Part shown: piece after piece, positions 1-10,449 of the stretch
Numbering within the stretch: the stretch's first letter is position 1
How the letters are laid out: each line of letters begins with the position of its first letter
DNA from: Flavobacterium petrolei
GTDB lineage: Bacteria > Bacteroidota > Bacteroidia > Flavobacteriales > Flavobacteriaceae
Assembly: GCF_003314435.2 (NCBI RefSeq)
Contig: NZ_QNVY02000002.1
Coordinates: 620,001-684,000, forward strand
Direction: 5' to 3'
Length of the DNA stretch: 64,000 bases
Program-made: the position numbers and the translations under genes
The notes under the pieces: model-generated
Database searches by the model: none
Told to the model about the DNA's origin: nothing
The model's input: the letters and a program-made list of their open reading frames with translations, nothing else

Positions 1-1
1 T

Positions 2-160
2 TCGATATGTTATGCCATGGCAAAAGACACCGTTACAGATTGGCGGACCATTTTAATCGCCATGATAAGCCTCGCCATTACTTTTGGTTTCAAAAGAATT
101 AACAGTGCATTTATCGTTTTGGGCAGTTCCATTTTGGGTTACATGTTGACCCTTCTTTAA
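2..160 (+). CDS. C-terminal fragment of a probable chromate transporter (ChrA family)
   Basis: The frame is open from the window edge to a TAA and encodes about 52 residues. It has a short polar segment (AKDTVTDWRT) followed by two hydrophobic stretches separated by KRINSAF, and it ends in a membrane segment (VLGSSILGYMLTLL). The pattern TVTDW plus a helix, a short basic turn with N-A/S-A-F/W, and a final VLG-rich helix is what I associate with the end of ChrA-type chromate/sulfate transporters. The start and most of the protein lie outside the window, so the assignment rests on a short piece. Another small multi-pass membrane protein cannot be excluded. No clear intrinsic terminator follows before the next gene. 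Confidence 0.5.
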   Translation, partial: SICYAMAKDTVTDWRTILIAMISLAITFGFKRINSAFIVLGSSILGYMLTLL

Positions 161-265
161 ACAATAAAAAGTAATTCGCTTCCCAAGTAATTACCCCATA
201 AAGTTGTCTTTTTTTTTATACTTTTATAGATGAATAAATAAAACTACCAAACCAAAAAATCAAGA

Positions 266-1075
266 ATGAAATTAACAAAATTATTTTTTGCACTGTTGAT
301 CATTTTTAGCATAACCAGTTTTAAATGGGCTCCAAACGATTCAATTGCTGCATCTCTTACTCTAAAATCAAGAGAATTTTACCAAATTAAGACCTATATT
401 TTTAAAAACGAACAGCAAGAACAAACCACTGATGCATATCTAAAAGAAGCATATTTACCTGGATTGAAAAAACTGGGAATCAAAAATATTGGTGTTTTCA
501 AACCAAAACCAAATGCTACGGACACCTTAAAAAAAGTTATTGTAGTAATTCCGTTTTCATCCATGAAGCAATTCCTCGAATTAGAAGATAAACTGGCGAA
601 AGACAAAACATATTTAATTGCCGGCGCCGATTATTTAAATGCTACCTACAAACAACCGCCATATTTGCGAATAGAATCTATTTTACTAAAAGCTTTTTCA
701 GATCATCCTTTCTTGACGAAACCAGCACTGAACAGCGCTAGATCCAGTCGTGTTTATGAATTGAGAAGCTACGAATCAGCTACCGAAGCAATTTACCACA
801 ATAAAGTCGATATGTTTAATGCCGGTGGAGAAATAAAACTCTTTAAACGCCTTGCCTTTAATGCTGTTTTTTACGGCGATGTTGTTTCAGGAGCCAAAAT
901 GCCGAATTTAATGTATATGACCACTTTTGCAGACCAGCAAAGTAGAGATGCGCACTGGAAATCCTTTGTAGATTCGCCAGAATGGAAAGGATTAATAGCT
1001 ATGGAAAAGTATAAAAATAATATTTCGCACATCGATATTACTTTTTTATACCCAACAGATTATTCTGATTATTAG
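266..1075 (+). CDS. NIPSNAP family secreted protein
   Basis: This 269-residue protein has an N-terminal hydrophobic signal-like segment (about residues 4-20, then SITSFKWA), so export to the periplasm is likely. Two ferredoxin-like NIPSNAP repeats are visible. The first runs from about residue 38 (YQIKTYIFKNEQQEQ, then YLKEAYLPGLKKLGIKNIGVF). The second runs from about residue 160 (SRVYELRSYES, then KVDMFNAGGEIKLF and DSPEWKGL). The YELRSY start, the mid-domain basic position and the terminal P-x-W-K are family hallmarks. The molecular role of bacterial NIPSNAP proteins is not settled. The gene stands alone and is closed by a clear terminator. The ATG start is supported by the signal sequence directly after it. 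Confidence 0.85.
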   Translation: MKLTKLFFALLIIFSITSFKWAPNDSIAASLTLKSREFYQIKTYIFKNEQQEQTTDAYLKEAYLPGLKKLGIKNIGVFKPKPNATDTLKKVIVVIPFSSMKQFLELEDKLAKDKTYLIAGADYLNATYKQPPYLRIESILLKAFSDHPFLTKPALNSARSSRVYELRSYESATEAIYHNKVDMFNAGGEIKLFKRLAFNAVFYGDVVSGAKMPNLMYMTTFADQQSRDAHWKSFVDSPEWKGLIAMEKYKNNISHIDITFLYPTDYSDY

Positions 1076-1108
1076 GTTTACAACAACTGATTTCGATCGT
1101 AAGCTACT

Positions 1109-1141
1109 AAAACTATAACCCTAAAAGTTGTAGTTTTTTTG
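1109..1141 (+). terminator. Intrinsic terminator after the NIPSNAP gene
   Basis: An 11-bp stem (1109-1119 with 1127-1137, including one G-T pair) with a 7-nt loop runs directly into a T tract. It lies 34 bases past the stop codon. Confidence 0.8.
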
Positions 1142-1242
1142 TTTAAAGCAATACCCCAAATGCTAATTTGCAAAGAATAGAAGTCAAAACTTCACAAAGG
1201 TAGTATTGATAAATTTAAGTATCTTTAATACCAATTTAAGCT

Positions 1243-2925
1243 ATGGAAACACTCAATACGATACTAAAACTTGCTGCAGGTGTGGGATTATTTCTTTTCG
1301 CCATGTATTTGGTAGAAGAATCGTTGAAAAATCTCTCCGGCCGAAGTTTCAAACTATTTCTGCAACGCATTACTAAAAACAATATTGGCGCCGTTGCGGG
1401 CGGAACTATAATTACGGGCATACTTCAAAGCAGTTCGATGGTTTCGTTAATGGTTTTGGCGTTTGTAGGTGCAGGTGTTTTTACGATGAAAAATGCAATG
1501 GCCATCATACTTGGTGCTAATTTAGGAACAACAATTGCCAGCTGGCTGGTGGCCACTTTAGGTTTTAAAACTGATATTGAAGTGATTGCTTATCCAGCCG
1601 TTTGTTTGGGTGGTTTTTTACTTATTTTGCTTGGTAGCCGGAAAAAATTCAAATACATTTCTTATTTTCTTTTGGGATTTGGCTTAATGTTCATCGGACT
1701 TTCCTTTATGAAAACCGCCATGGAGACGCAGGTACAACACTTTGATTTCTCGCAATATGCTTCGATGCCGCTAATCGTTTTTCTTATTATTGGTTTTTTG
1801 ATTACGCTCATTGTGCAATCAAGTTCCGTAAACATGGCGCTCACATTAAGTGCGTTGAATGCCGGAGCAATAGGATTTCCTATGGCAGCCGCAATAGTAT
1901 TGGGAGGAGAGACCGGAACTATCATTAAAATTCTTGCAAGTGCAATTGGAGGCAACGCATCAAAAAAACGCGTCGCCTTAGGCAATTTATTGTTCAATAT
2001 TTTCATCACCGCCATTGCATTTATATTGCTAAAACCTATTCTTCAGTTGATTACTGACGTTATAAAAATCAAAGATCCGCTGATAGGCTTGGTTACATTT
2101 TCAAGTCTGATTAACTTACTGGCGATTGTACTTTTTCTGCCTGTTCTTGATATTTTTACTAAATTTTTAGAACGTTTTTTTAAAAATACCGATGGTAATT
2201 CTGCTGCTTTTATTGGCCACGCCTCTATTGCAGAACCCGTAACGGCACTTGATTTATTCCGAAGAGAAACTAATTATTTCATTCACAATTCGATGCTTTT
2301 CAATCTGGAATTATTTAAAATTGATACGACTGCTCTAAAACAACAAAGCGATTACGTTGAAATCAATGAAAAAAATAATTATGAAACGAAATCCATCGAA
2401 GAAAAATATGAATTCCTGAAACAGTTGCAAGGGGAAATGCAGGCTTTCTATTTGAAATTAAGGACTAAATTAAACAGTGAACAAAACTCAGAACTCAACC
2501 AATTAATTTCGGCTGCACGAAGTTCAATGCATGCCGTAAAAAGCGTGAAAGATATTGGTGCAAACATTACCAATCTGAGTCGCTCTTCTAAAGATATTAA
2601 ATACCAATTTTTCCTGCATCATAAAAACGAGACACAACAATTATATGACAAATTAAATGCGTTTCTGACTAAAAAAGAACCCACAAATTTTGAAGAATTA
2701 AAAGTTCTTTTTGACACTATTCAAAAAAATTACACGACAGCACTTAACACATTCTATACAGAAGTTCAACTGACAACCATTGAAAGTATTGACATTACAA
2801 CCGTTATTAATTTTAACAGAGAACTTTTTACTTCAAATAAAGCGATGCTAATGGCTGTGAAAGATGTTTTATTAGACGAAAAAAATGCCCAGAATTTTAA
2901 TGAAATCCCCATCTACAAAACCTAA
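1243..2925 (+). CDS. Na/Pi cotransporter family protein with PhoU-like C-terminus
   Basis: This 560-residue membrane protein belongs to the NptA/YjbB-type Na+/phosphate cotransporter family. The first about 310 residues are strongly hydrophobic and carry the two inverted-repeat signature loops, GILQSSSMVSL (near residue 60) and LIVQSSSVNMA (near residue 190), which form the ion and phosphate site in this family. From about residue 330 to the end the protein is soluble, helical and charged, matching the PhoU-like domain fused to many members. The predicted role is sodium-coupled phosphate uptake or efflux at the inner membrane; the direction cannot be told. No pst or pho genes are adjacent. 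The ATG start leads straight into the first hydrophobic helix. The gene is monocistronic. Confidence 0.9.
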   Translation: METLNTILKLAAGVGLFLFAMYLVEESLKNLSGRSFKLFLQRITKNNIGAVAGGTIITGILQSSSMVSLMVLAFVGAGVFTMKNAMAIILGANLGTTIASWLVATLGFKTDIEVIAYPAVCLGGFLLILLGSRKKFKYISYFLLGFGLMFIGLSFMKTAMETQVQHFDFSQYASMPLIVFLIIGFLITLIVQSSSVNMALTLSALNAGAIGFPMAAAIVLGGETGTIIKILASAIGGNASKKRVALGNLLFNIFITAIAFILLKPILQLITDVIKIKDPLIGLVTFSSLINLLAIVLFLPVLDIFTKFLERFFKNTDGNSAAFIGHASIAEPVTALDLFRRETNYFIHNSMLFNLELFKIDTTALKQQSDYVEINEKNNYETKSIEEKYEFLKQLQGEMQAFYLKLRTKLNSEQNSELNQLISAARSSMHAVKSVKDIGANITNLSRSSKDIKYQFFLHHKNETQQLYDKLNAFLTKKEPTNFEELKVLFDTIQKNYTTALNTFYTEVQLTTIESIDITTVINFNRELFTSNKAMLMAVKDVLLDEKNAQNFNEIPIYKT

Positions 2926-3088
2926 ACTTTATAAAAAAATAAAAAAATTCCGAAAAATTTTACAACTTTATTTTTATATTATATAAGGTATTTTACTTTC
3001 AATTTTCGACCTTTGCAGGTAATTCCTTTTAGGATTGAAATTGAATTCTGATTTAATTAGTTATTTTTAGCTAAAAAAAACACATCAT

Positions 3089-6000
3089 TTGAAAAAATAC
3101 TTAAAGATAAGTTTAAAAGTTTTCCTTTGGATAATAGGATCAATACTTCTGTTGTTCTTACTATTGGTTGTAGCCATTCAAATTCCATCAGTTCAAAATT
3201 ATGCTAAAGTTAAAGCGGTCACGTATCTGGAAGGAAAAATTAAAACTAAAGTTACCATTAAACGCATAGAAATTGGCCTTCCAAAAAAAGTGATTCTTGA
3301 AGGTGTTTATTTTGAAGATCAAAAAAAAGACACCCTTTTTGCAGGAGAAAAACTTTCCGTCGATATTAGTTTACTCCAATTGATGAATAACAAAGTCGAA
3401 ATAAACTCTGTTCATTTAGAAGGAATTACGGCTCATTTAAATAGAGATTCAAAAGCTGTTTTTAATTTTGATTACATCATAGACGCTTTTGCATCGCCTG
3501 AAAAACAGAAAACAGATTCACCACCGATGCAATTTTCCGTAGAAAAAATCAAACTGGACCGAATCCGATTTAAATACAATGATTTTGTTACAAAAAACAA
3601 TCTGTACGCCAATCTAAATCACTTTGAAACCAATATCAAAACTTTCGATTTAGACAAAATGAACTTTGAAATTCCGAAAGCAAAAATTAATGGATTAAAG
3701 CTCAGATTACAACAGGGTATCGTTCAAATTTCTAATGCAACCAAAGCCGCAGTTATAAAAAACGAGTCGGAATCCATCCTAAAATTAAAATTAGGTGAAA
3801 TTGATTTAGCAAAAATTGATGTGGATTACCAAAGTGAAGAAACCAAACTAGAGACAAATTTCTATGTTAAAAAATTGCTTGCCAAAATAGATAAAATTGA
3901 TCTCAACAATCAATTTGCCATTGTGGAAAGTTTAGACTTAATGGGAGTAGAAGGTGCTTTGACCTTTGGAAAATTAGATAAAAAAATACCAAAAAAAGAA
4001 ACTGCAAGCACCGAATCCAACAAGTGGGAGGTCAAGATAAAGACGACGGAGTTCAAGCGTGTTAATTTCCGTTACGACAATAATAATGTTGCTGCTACCC
4101 AACAAGGAATTGATTACAACCATTTAAATCTTACCAATTTAAATTTACAAGTAGATGTCCTTAATTACAATCCCGAAAACATATCCGGAGAGGTTAATTC
4201 CCTGAGCATAAAAGACAAAAGCGGTTTGAACATTCAATCCTTAACTACTGAGTTCTTTTATGGAAAGAAGAATGCTTTTTTTAAGAAATTATATTTAAAA
4301 ACTCCACAAACGGAATTGAGGGATGAAATCAGAATTGGGTATCCATCAATTACTTCATTGGCAGCAAATCCCGGCGAACTAGGCCTTATCGCCTCTTTAA
4401 AGAAAAGTAAAATTGGAATTAAAGACATTTTGCTTTTTGCCCCCACTTTGAACAAAACCAATCCTTTCATGAGCTATCCTAATGCAATATTGTTGCTAAA
4501 TGGCTCCATCAAAGGAAAACTGAACAACATTATATTTCCGTCTATGGAGATTAGCGGCATTGGAGCGACAAAATTATCGGCAAGCGGCAGCATTGTAGGA
4601 TTACCGGACATGACCAAAGCTTATTTTGATTTGAATATTAAAGACTTGCAAACTGGCGCAAAGGATTTTGTTGGTTTTTTACCAAAAGGGACGATTCCAA
4701 ATACGATTCAGTTGCCTTCAAAATTAAACGCTAAAGGAACATTTAAAGGAACGATTGCTAATTTCAATACCAATTTGAATTTGGTCAGCAGTTTTGGAAG
4801 TGCAAAAATCAAAGCAACATTCGATCAAAGAAGAAAAAATTATGAGAAATACGATGCTCAAACGGAGTTTACTAATTTTGATTTAGGAAAATTTATCAAA
4901 AACGATTCGATTGGAAAAGTCACATTAAAAGCCAATATAAAAGGAACTGGTTTTGATCCAAAAACCGCAACGGCTTCGTTAAACGGAAGTATTTTAAAAG
5001 CATATTACAACAAATACACCTATAAAAACCTGAATGTAAAAGGAGCCATTCGAAATGGAAATTTTAATGCGACTGCTATTGCAAAAGATCCTAATTTGAC
5101 TTTTGATTTAGTGAGCAGCGGTAGTTTTAAAGACAAATATCCTTCCGGAAAATTAAAACTGAATGTCGATATCGCCGATTTAGAAAAACTGAATCTGCAT
5201 GCTGGTCCTTTAAAAATAAGAGGTGTTGTAGATGCTGATATTCAGTCAGCTGATTTAGATTATCTCAACGGAACCGTGAATGCACACAGCATAAATGTGG
5301 TCAATGCCAAGGAACAATTCGTAATTGATTCCATAGATGTTGTAGCAACAACCACTTCTGAAAAAAATACATTGGTAGTAAATTCTCCATTTTTAGACGC
5401 TGAAATTAATGGAAAATATAAGTTATCAAAAATTGCAAATGCATTATCTAATTCTATTGCGACGTATTATGACAGTAACCCAAATTCGAAAAAAATAGCG
5501 GTTGAAAATCAGCAATTCGATTTTAAAGTTAGTGTAAAAGATAATCCTATTATATTGAAACTTATTCCTGAACTTAAAAGTCTGGAACCAATTAATATAA
5601 CAGGGAAATATAATTCGGTAAACGATTCCATTGTTTTGAATGGTTCTATTCCAAAATTAGTTTACGGAGCCAACACAATTACAAATGCGACTTTGAAAGT
5701 TGACACTCAAGACAAAGCACTGCTATACAGCTTTGTAGTAGACGATATTCAAAACAACCAAATTCAATTACCACACACCAGCATTACTGGAAAAGTGGAG
5801 AAAAATCTGGTGGATTACATCTTGCAATTAAAAGATGCAAAAGATGTGGAGCGTTATTTAATTGCTGGTACTTTAAAGGCTACTAATGGAAATAATGAAG
5901 TAAGCCTTGGTCCGGACAATTTATTGTTAAACTATGAATCTTGGAAAATTGCACAAGACAATCTGATTCGCTTTGGCGCAAAAGGAATTTATATCGATAA

Positions 6001-8092
6001 TTTCGAATTGAGTAAAGATGGAAGTAACATCAAAATCCAGTCCGAAACGGATAATCAGAATGCTCCAATTGCAATTGATTTTAAGGATTTTGACATCAAT
6101 ACGATTACCAGTTTTGTGGAGAAGAAAGATTTAAAGTTAAGTGGGAAAATAAATGGAAATGCAACTGTAAAAAACTTAACTAAAACACCGCTTTTCACTT
6201 CGGATTTGAACATTGAAAATTTCACTTTCAAAAAAGACACCGTTGGAAACATCAGCATCAACGTCAATAATGCGATTGCAAATCAATATGATGCTAAAGT
6301 TGCAATTACCGGGCAAGGAAATCAGGTGAATTTAGAAGGATTCTACAAAGCGAATGAAAGCCGTTTTGATATGAATTTGGACATTGACAAATTGAATTTG
6401 AAAAGTATCCAAGGCTTTACACTTGATAACATTACTGAAAGCACAGGATTTTTAACTGGAAATTTCAAGATTACCGGAAATACTACACAGCCAAAAGTAA
6501 TTGGAGAATTACAATTCAATGAGATTGGATTCAAAGCCACACAACTTAATGCCAAATTTAAGTCTTTGAATGATAAAATCACCTTTACAGAAAATGCAAT
6601 ACTTTTTGACACGTTCACTATAAAAGACGAGAAAGACAATGATTTAGTGATAAACGGAGCGATTAACAGTAGTAATTTCAGCAATTTTGGATTTGATTTA
6701 TCCGTTGATGCAGATAATTTTCAAGCAGTCAATTCTGAAGCGAAAGATAATGATTTGTATTATGGTCAACTGTTTCTGGATAACCATTTAAAAGTAAGTG
6801 GAACAATAGAAAATCCTATCGTAGAAGGAAATATCAAAATCAATAAAGACACTAAATTTACTGTTGTTTTACCACAATCAGATCCGTCCATAGCGGACAG
6901 AGAAGGAATTGTAGAGTTCATTGATCAGGATAATCCACAAATTCTAGGCACCGCTACACTTGATGAAATCAGTAGTGAAATGGAAATAAAAGGAATCAAT
7001 GCCTCTGTAAATATTGAAATCGACAAAGAGGCTGAACTATCTTTAAACATTGATAAAGCAAGCGGAGATTTCTTAAAATTAAAAGGAGAAGCGCAATTGA
7101 ATGGAGGAATTGATCCTTCAGGAAAAACAACGCTTACCGGCAGATATGAATTGTCTGAAGGAAGTTATGAGATGAATTTTAATGGTATTAAAAGAAAATT
7201 CGATATCGAATCAGGAAGCTATATTTTGTGGACTGGAGAACCAACAAGCGCTGACATAAACATCACGGCAATTTACAAGACGGAAGCCGCTCCAATCGAT
7301 TTAGTCAACGACCAATTAGGAACTGTTACTGCCGAAATAAGAAATACATACAAGCAAAGAATTCCGTTTGAAACCCGTCTGAAAATGACAGGAGAATTAA
7401 TGAAACCTACAATTTCATTTGACATTGTTTTACCGGAGGGAAATAACAGTGTTTCAACAGAAATTATTAATACTACACAGGCTAAATTGACTCAATTGCG
7501 TCAGCAACAGGATGAAATGAACAAGCAGGTTTTTGCCTTGTTGTTATTAAACCGTTTTGTTGGAGAAAACCCATTTGCCAGTGAAACCGGAGGAACAAAC
7601 GTTTCATCATTAGCGCGAGAAAGTGCCAGTAAAATTTTATCACAACAGCTGAATAATCTGGCAGGAGATTTAATTGAAGGCGTTGAACTTAATTTTGATT
7701 TGAATACTTCTGACGATTACACAACCGGACAACGCGAGAATAAAACCGATTTGAATGTTGGAATTTCAAAGAAATTGCTGAATGACCGATTGAAAGTTAC
7801 TGTTGGAAGTAGTTTTGGAATCGAAGGGCCACAGCAAACTAATCAGGATGCCAATAATATTGCAGGTGATGTTTCGCTGGATTATCAACTTTCTAAAGAT
7901 GGAAGGTATAAAATTAGAGTATATCGTGTCAATAAATATCAAGTCGCGCTTCAGGGAGAAGTGGTTGAAACTGGAGTTGCATTCGTTATTACTATGAATT
8001 ACAACAAGTTCAGGGAACTATACGCTAAAAGCGAAGCAAAAAAAGCAAAGCAAAAAGCAAAAAAAGAATTAAAAAATAAATCAGATGAATAA
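3089..8092 (+). CDS. tamB: TamB-like translocation and assembly module protein (DUF490/AsmA-like)
   Basis: This 1667-residue protein begins with one inner-membrane anchor (about residues 8-30) and continues as a long run of beta-strand-rich, low-complexity repeats typical of TamB/AsmA-like proteins that bridge the periplasm. The C-terminal about 450 residues hold the conserved TamB (DUF490) domain: GEAQLNGGIDPSGKTTLTG, LSEGSYEMNF, then TRLKMTGELMKPTISFDIVLP. The end is basic (KAKQKAKKEL). It is expected to act with the outer-membrane TAM component in outer-membrane protein or lipid traffic. The start is TTG: an in-frame TAG lies six codons upstream and no ATG intervenes, and the TTG leads directly into KKYLKISLKVFLWII. 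A weak -7-like GACCTTTG lies near 3010. The next gene starts inside the last codons of this one. Confidence 0.93.
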   Translation: MKKYLKISLKVFLWIIGSILLLFLLLVVAIQIPSVQNYAKVKAVTYLEGKIKTKVTIKRIEIGLPKKVILEGVYFEDQKKDTLFAGEKLSVDISLLQLMNNKVEINSVHLEGITAHLNRDSKAVFNFDYIIDAFASPEKQKTDSPPMQFSVEKIKLDRIRFKYNDFVTKNNLYANLNHFETNIKTFDLDKMNFEIPKAKINGLKLRLQQGIVQISNATKAAVIKNESESILKLKLGEIDLAKIDVDYQSEETKLETNFYVKKLLAKIDKIDLNNQFAIVESLDLMGVEGALTFGKLDKKIPKKETASTESNKWEVKIKTTEFKRVNFRYDNNNVAATQQGIDYNHLNLTNLNLQVDVLNYNPENISGEVNSLSIKDKSGLNIQSLTTEFFYGKKNAFFKKLYLKTPQTELRDEIRIGYPSITSLAANPGELGLIASLKKSKIGIKDILLFAPTLNKTNPFMSYPNAILLLNGSIKGKLNNIIFPSMEISGIGATKLSASGSIVGLPDMTKAYFDLNIKDLQTGAKDFVGFLPKGTIPNTIQLPSKLNAKGTFKGTIANFNTNLNLVSSFGSAKIKATFDQRRKNYEKYDAQTEFTNFDLGKFIKNDSIGKVTLKANIKGTGFDPKTATASLNGSILKAYYNKYTYKNLNVKGAIRNGNFNATAIAKDPNLTFDLVSSGSFKDKYPSGKLKLNVDIADLEKLNLHAGPLKIRGVVDADIQSADLDYLNGTVNAHSINVVNAKEQFVIDSIDVVATTTSEKNTLVVNSPFLDAEINGKYKLSKIANALSNSIATYYDSNPNSKKIAVENQQFDFKVSVKDNPIILKLIPELKSLEPINITGKYNSVNDSIVLNGSIPKLVYGANTITNATLKVDTQDKALLYSFVVDDIQNNQIQLPHTSITGKVEKNLVDYILQLKDAKDVERYLIAGTLKATNGNNEVSLGPDNLLLNYESWKIAQDNLIRFGAKGIYIDNFELSKDGSNIKIQSETDNQNAPIAIDFKDFDINTITSFVEKKDLKLSGKINGNATVKNLTKTPLFTSDLNIENFTFKKDTVGNISINVNNAIANQYDAKVAITGQGNQVNLEGFYKANESRFDMNLDIDKLNLKSIQGFTLDNITESTGFLTGNFKITGNTTQPKVIGELQFNEIGFKATQLNAKFKSLNDKITFTENAILFDTFTIKDEKDNDLVINGAINSSNFSNFGFDLSVDADNFQAVNSEAKDNDLYYGQLFLDNHLKVSGTIENPIVEGNIKINKDTKFTVVLPQSDPSIADREGIVEFIDQDNPQILGTATLDEISSEMEIKGINASVNIEIDKEAELSLNIDKASGDFLKLKGEAQLNGGIDPSGKTTLTGRYELSEGSYEMNFNGIKRKFDIESGSYILWTGEPTSADINITAIYKTEAAPIDLVNDQLGTVTAEIRNTYKQRIPFETRLKMTGELMKPTISFDIVLPEGNNSVSTEIINTTQAKLTQLRQQQDEMNKQVFALLLLNRFVGENPFASETGGTNVSSLARESASKILSQQLNNLAGDLIEGVELNFDLNTSDDYTTGQRENKTDLNVGISKKLLNDRLKVTVGSSFGIEGPQQTNQDANNIAGDVSLDYQLSKDGRYKIRVYRVNKYQVALQGEVVETGVAFVITMNYNKFRELYAKSEAKKAKQKAKKELKNKSDE

Positions 8093-10379
8093 AACTCCTT
8101 TATTATACTTTCTTTTTTTAGGATTGTTTATTTCCTCGTGTAGCAATACCAGATATTTGCCGGAAGGAGAATTATTGTATACCGGCGCAAAAATAAAAGT
8201 GGAAGGAAAGCAAACCTCCAAGAAAGAAAACAAAGCGCTAAAAAACCAATTACAAGAAATTGTGAGACCCAAACCCAACTCTTCAATTCTTGGGTTAAAG
8301 CCAAAACTGTACATTTATAATTTGGCTGGGACGCCAAAGAAAGAAAAAGGATGGCGTTACTGGTTGAGAACTAAAGTAGGCGAACCTCCCGTTTTGTATA
8401 GTCAAGTAGATTTATCGTACAACAAAAGTGTTTTACAAAATTTCTCTGAAAACAGTGGTTATTTCAATACCAAAACAACGGCGGATTCTACACGAAAAGG
8501 AAAAAAAGCAAGTGCTGAATATCTGGTAAATCCGGCAAAACAATACAAAATCAGAGAAGTTAAATTCCCTACGGATTCTTCAATAATTTCAACTGCTGTG
8601 CGCAATACCAGACGAAGAAGTTTGTTGAAAAAAGAGGACGGATACAGCCTTGAGGCAATTAAAGAAGAGAGGGTTCGTATTGATGCCCGATTAAAAGAAA
8701 AAGGGTTTTTCTATTTTAACCCCGATTATCTTAAAGTGCAGGTCGATAGTACCGTTGCGGATCATCAAGTGGATTTAATTGTAAAAGTTAAAGAGGAAAC
8801 TCCAAGCCTGGCAGAGACACCGTATAAAATCAATAAAATTATTGTTTATCCTAATTATTCTATTGGCATTGACAGTGTAAAAAACAACTTGGATTCTATC
8901 CAAAAGTACAATGATTTAACGATTATAGACCCAGAGAATTTATTCAAACCACGTATTTTTGACCGCGCGCTGTATTTCAAAAAAGAAGATTTGTATAACA
9001 GAACTGATCATAACTTATCACTGAATCGATTGGTGAATTTAGGTACTTTTAAATTTGTAAAAAATCAATTTAAGGTTTCAGATACAACAGGAAATTATCT
9101 TGATGCCTACTATTATTTGACGCCGTTACCAAAAAAATCAATCCGATTGGAATTATTAGCCAAAACAAATTCAGCTAATTATACCGGAACCGAGCTCAAT
9201 TTAAACTGGAGCAACAGAAATGCTTTCAGAGGTGCTGAATTGCTTACGATATCAGCATTTGGAGGTGTTGAAGTACAAGTTTCCGGACAAAATAATGGAT
9301 TTAATGTTTATCGCTTCGGAACCGAGGCTAATTTAATTTGGCCAAGATTAGTGGCACCTTTCAAACTAAATTCTCCAAGTGGTTTTGTACCAAAAACAAA
9401 AGCAACATTAGGATATGAGTTTCAAAATAGAACCAAGTTATACTCGTTGCAAACATTCAAAGGCTCTTTTGGATATTTATGGAAAGAAAGTGAACAGAAA
9501 GAACATTTATTAAATATCACTGAAATTACGTATGCAAGTCCGCAAAATGTAACGCCTTTGTATCAAGAACAAATAAATGTAAACCCATCGTTAGATAAAG
9601 TAATTGAGAAACAATTAATTTTTGGTCCAACCTATTCCTACACGTACACTAATACATTGCAAAAGCGAAAGAAAAATACTTTTTACTACAAAGGAACCGT
9701 CGACTTGGCAGGAAATATTGCCGGATTAGCTACGGGAGCAAACATTGAAAAAAAGGACCCGGTTAAATTTTTTGACGTCCCTTTTAGCCAATTTATAAAA
9801 ATAGAAAATGATTTTAGACATTATTACAAGTTAGGTCCGGATTCACAAATTGCCACCAGAGTTATTGCAGGAGCAGGATTTGCTTACGGTAACTCGCGCG
9901 AATTGCCTTTTATCAAGCAGTTTTTCATTGGTGGAACCAATAGTTTGCGAGCCTTTAGAGCACGTTCTATTGGGCCGGGAAGTTTTGATGGCGCATCAAC
10001 AAATACTAATGCTTTCTTGCCCGATCAATCAGGTGATATAAAATTAGAATTTAATACCGAATACCGAGCTAAAATTTACGGATTAGTGAAGGGAGCTTTA
10101 TTTATAGACGCCGGAAACATTTGGTTGTTGAATGAGAATACGGAAAAACCGGGAGCTAAATTCTCTAAAAAATTCCTAAATGAAATAGCTGTTGGAGCTG
10201 GAGCCGGATTACGTTTCGACTTCTCTTTTCTTATCCTGAGAACAGATCTTGCATTTCCTTTAAGAAAACCCTATTTGCCGGACGGAGACCGTTGGGTTTT
10301 AGATAAAATTGATTTTGGAAGCGGTCCTTGGCGAAGAGAAAATTTAGTTTTTAATTTAGCGATTGGATATCCTTTTTAG
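8085..10379 (+). CDS. tamL: TamL: TamA-like outer membrane lipoprotein (BamA/Omp85 superfamily)
   Basis: This 764-residue Omp85-type protein has a lipoprotein signal peptide; FISSC places the lipidated Cys at residue 19. POTRA-like segments fill about residues 140-330. The 16-strand beta-barrel follows, containing the surface-antigen motifs FFIGGTNSLRAFRARSIGPGS and KLEFNTEYRAK, and the chain ends in the aromatic strand NLAIGYPF. In Bacteroidota the TamA partner of TamB is lipidated and is called TamL, which fits exactly. The ATG lies inside the end of tamB (ATGAATAA, 8-base overlap), so the two are probably translationally coupled and made in step. A strong bidirectional terminator follows. 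Confidence 0.93.
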   Translation: MNKTPLLYFLFLGLFISSCSNTRYLPEGELLYTGAKIKVEGKQTSKKENKALKNQLQEIVRPKPNSSILGLKPKLYIYNLAGTPKKEKGWRYWLRTKVGEPPVLYSQVDLSYNKSVLQNFSENSGYFNTKTTADSTRKGKKASAEYLVNPAKQYKIREVKFPTDSSIISTAVRNTRRRSLLKKEDGYSLEAIKEERVRIDARLKEKGFFYFNPDYLKVQVDSTVADHQVDLIVKVKEETPSLAETPYKINKIIVYPNYSIGIDSVKNNLDSIQKYNDLTIIDPENLFKPRIFDRALYFKKEDLYNRTDHNLSLNRLVNLGTFKFVKNQFKVSDTTGNYLDAYYYLTPLPKKSIRLELLAKTNSANYTGTELNLNWSNRNAFRGAELLTISAFGGVEVQVSGQNNGFNVYRFGTEANLIWPRLVAPFKLNSPSGFVPKTKATLGYEFQNRTKLYSLQTFKGSFGYLWKESEQKEHLLNITEITYASPQNVTPLYQEQINVNPSLDKVIEKQLIFGPTYSYTYTNTLQKRKKNTFYYKGTVDLAGNIAGLATGANIEKKDPVKFFDVPFSQFIKIENDFRHYYKLGPDSQIATRVIAGAGFAYGNSRELPFIKQFFIGGTNSLRAFRARSIGPGSFDGASTNTNAFLPDQSGDIKLEFNTEYRAKIYGLVKGALFIDAGNIWLLNENTEKPGAKFSKKFLNEIAVGAGAGLRFDFSFLILRTDLAFPLRKPYLPDGDRWVLDKIDFGSGPWRRENLVFNLAIGYPF

Positions 10380-10400
10380 AACAAAACCATTTAAATAAAA

Positions 10401-10430
10401 AAAGAGCACGATGATTTCGTGCTCTTTTTT
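10401..10430 (+). terminator. Bidirectional terminator between tamL and the M14 peptidase
   Basis: An 11-bp perfect stem (10401-10411 with 10417-10427) with a 5-nt loop is flanked by A's on the left and T's on the right. It therefore serves both convergent genes. Confidence 0.88.
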
Positions 10431-10449
10431 TATGATAATTAATCCCGTT

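Noticed and set aside
1662..2015. Minus-strand frame of 117 codons inside the Na/Pi gene
   Set aside because: It is antisense to the QSSS-containing transport domain and shows no motif of its own.
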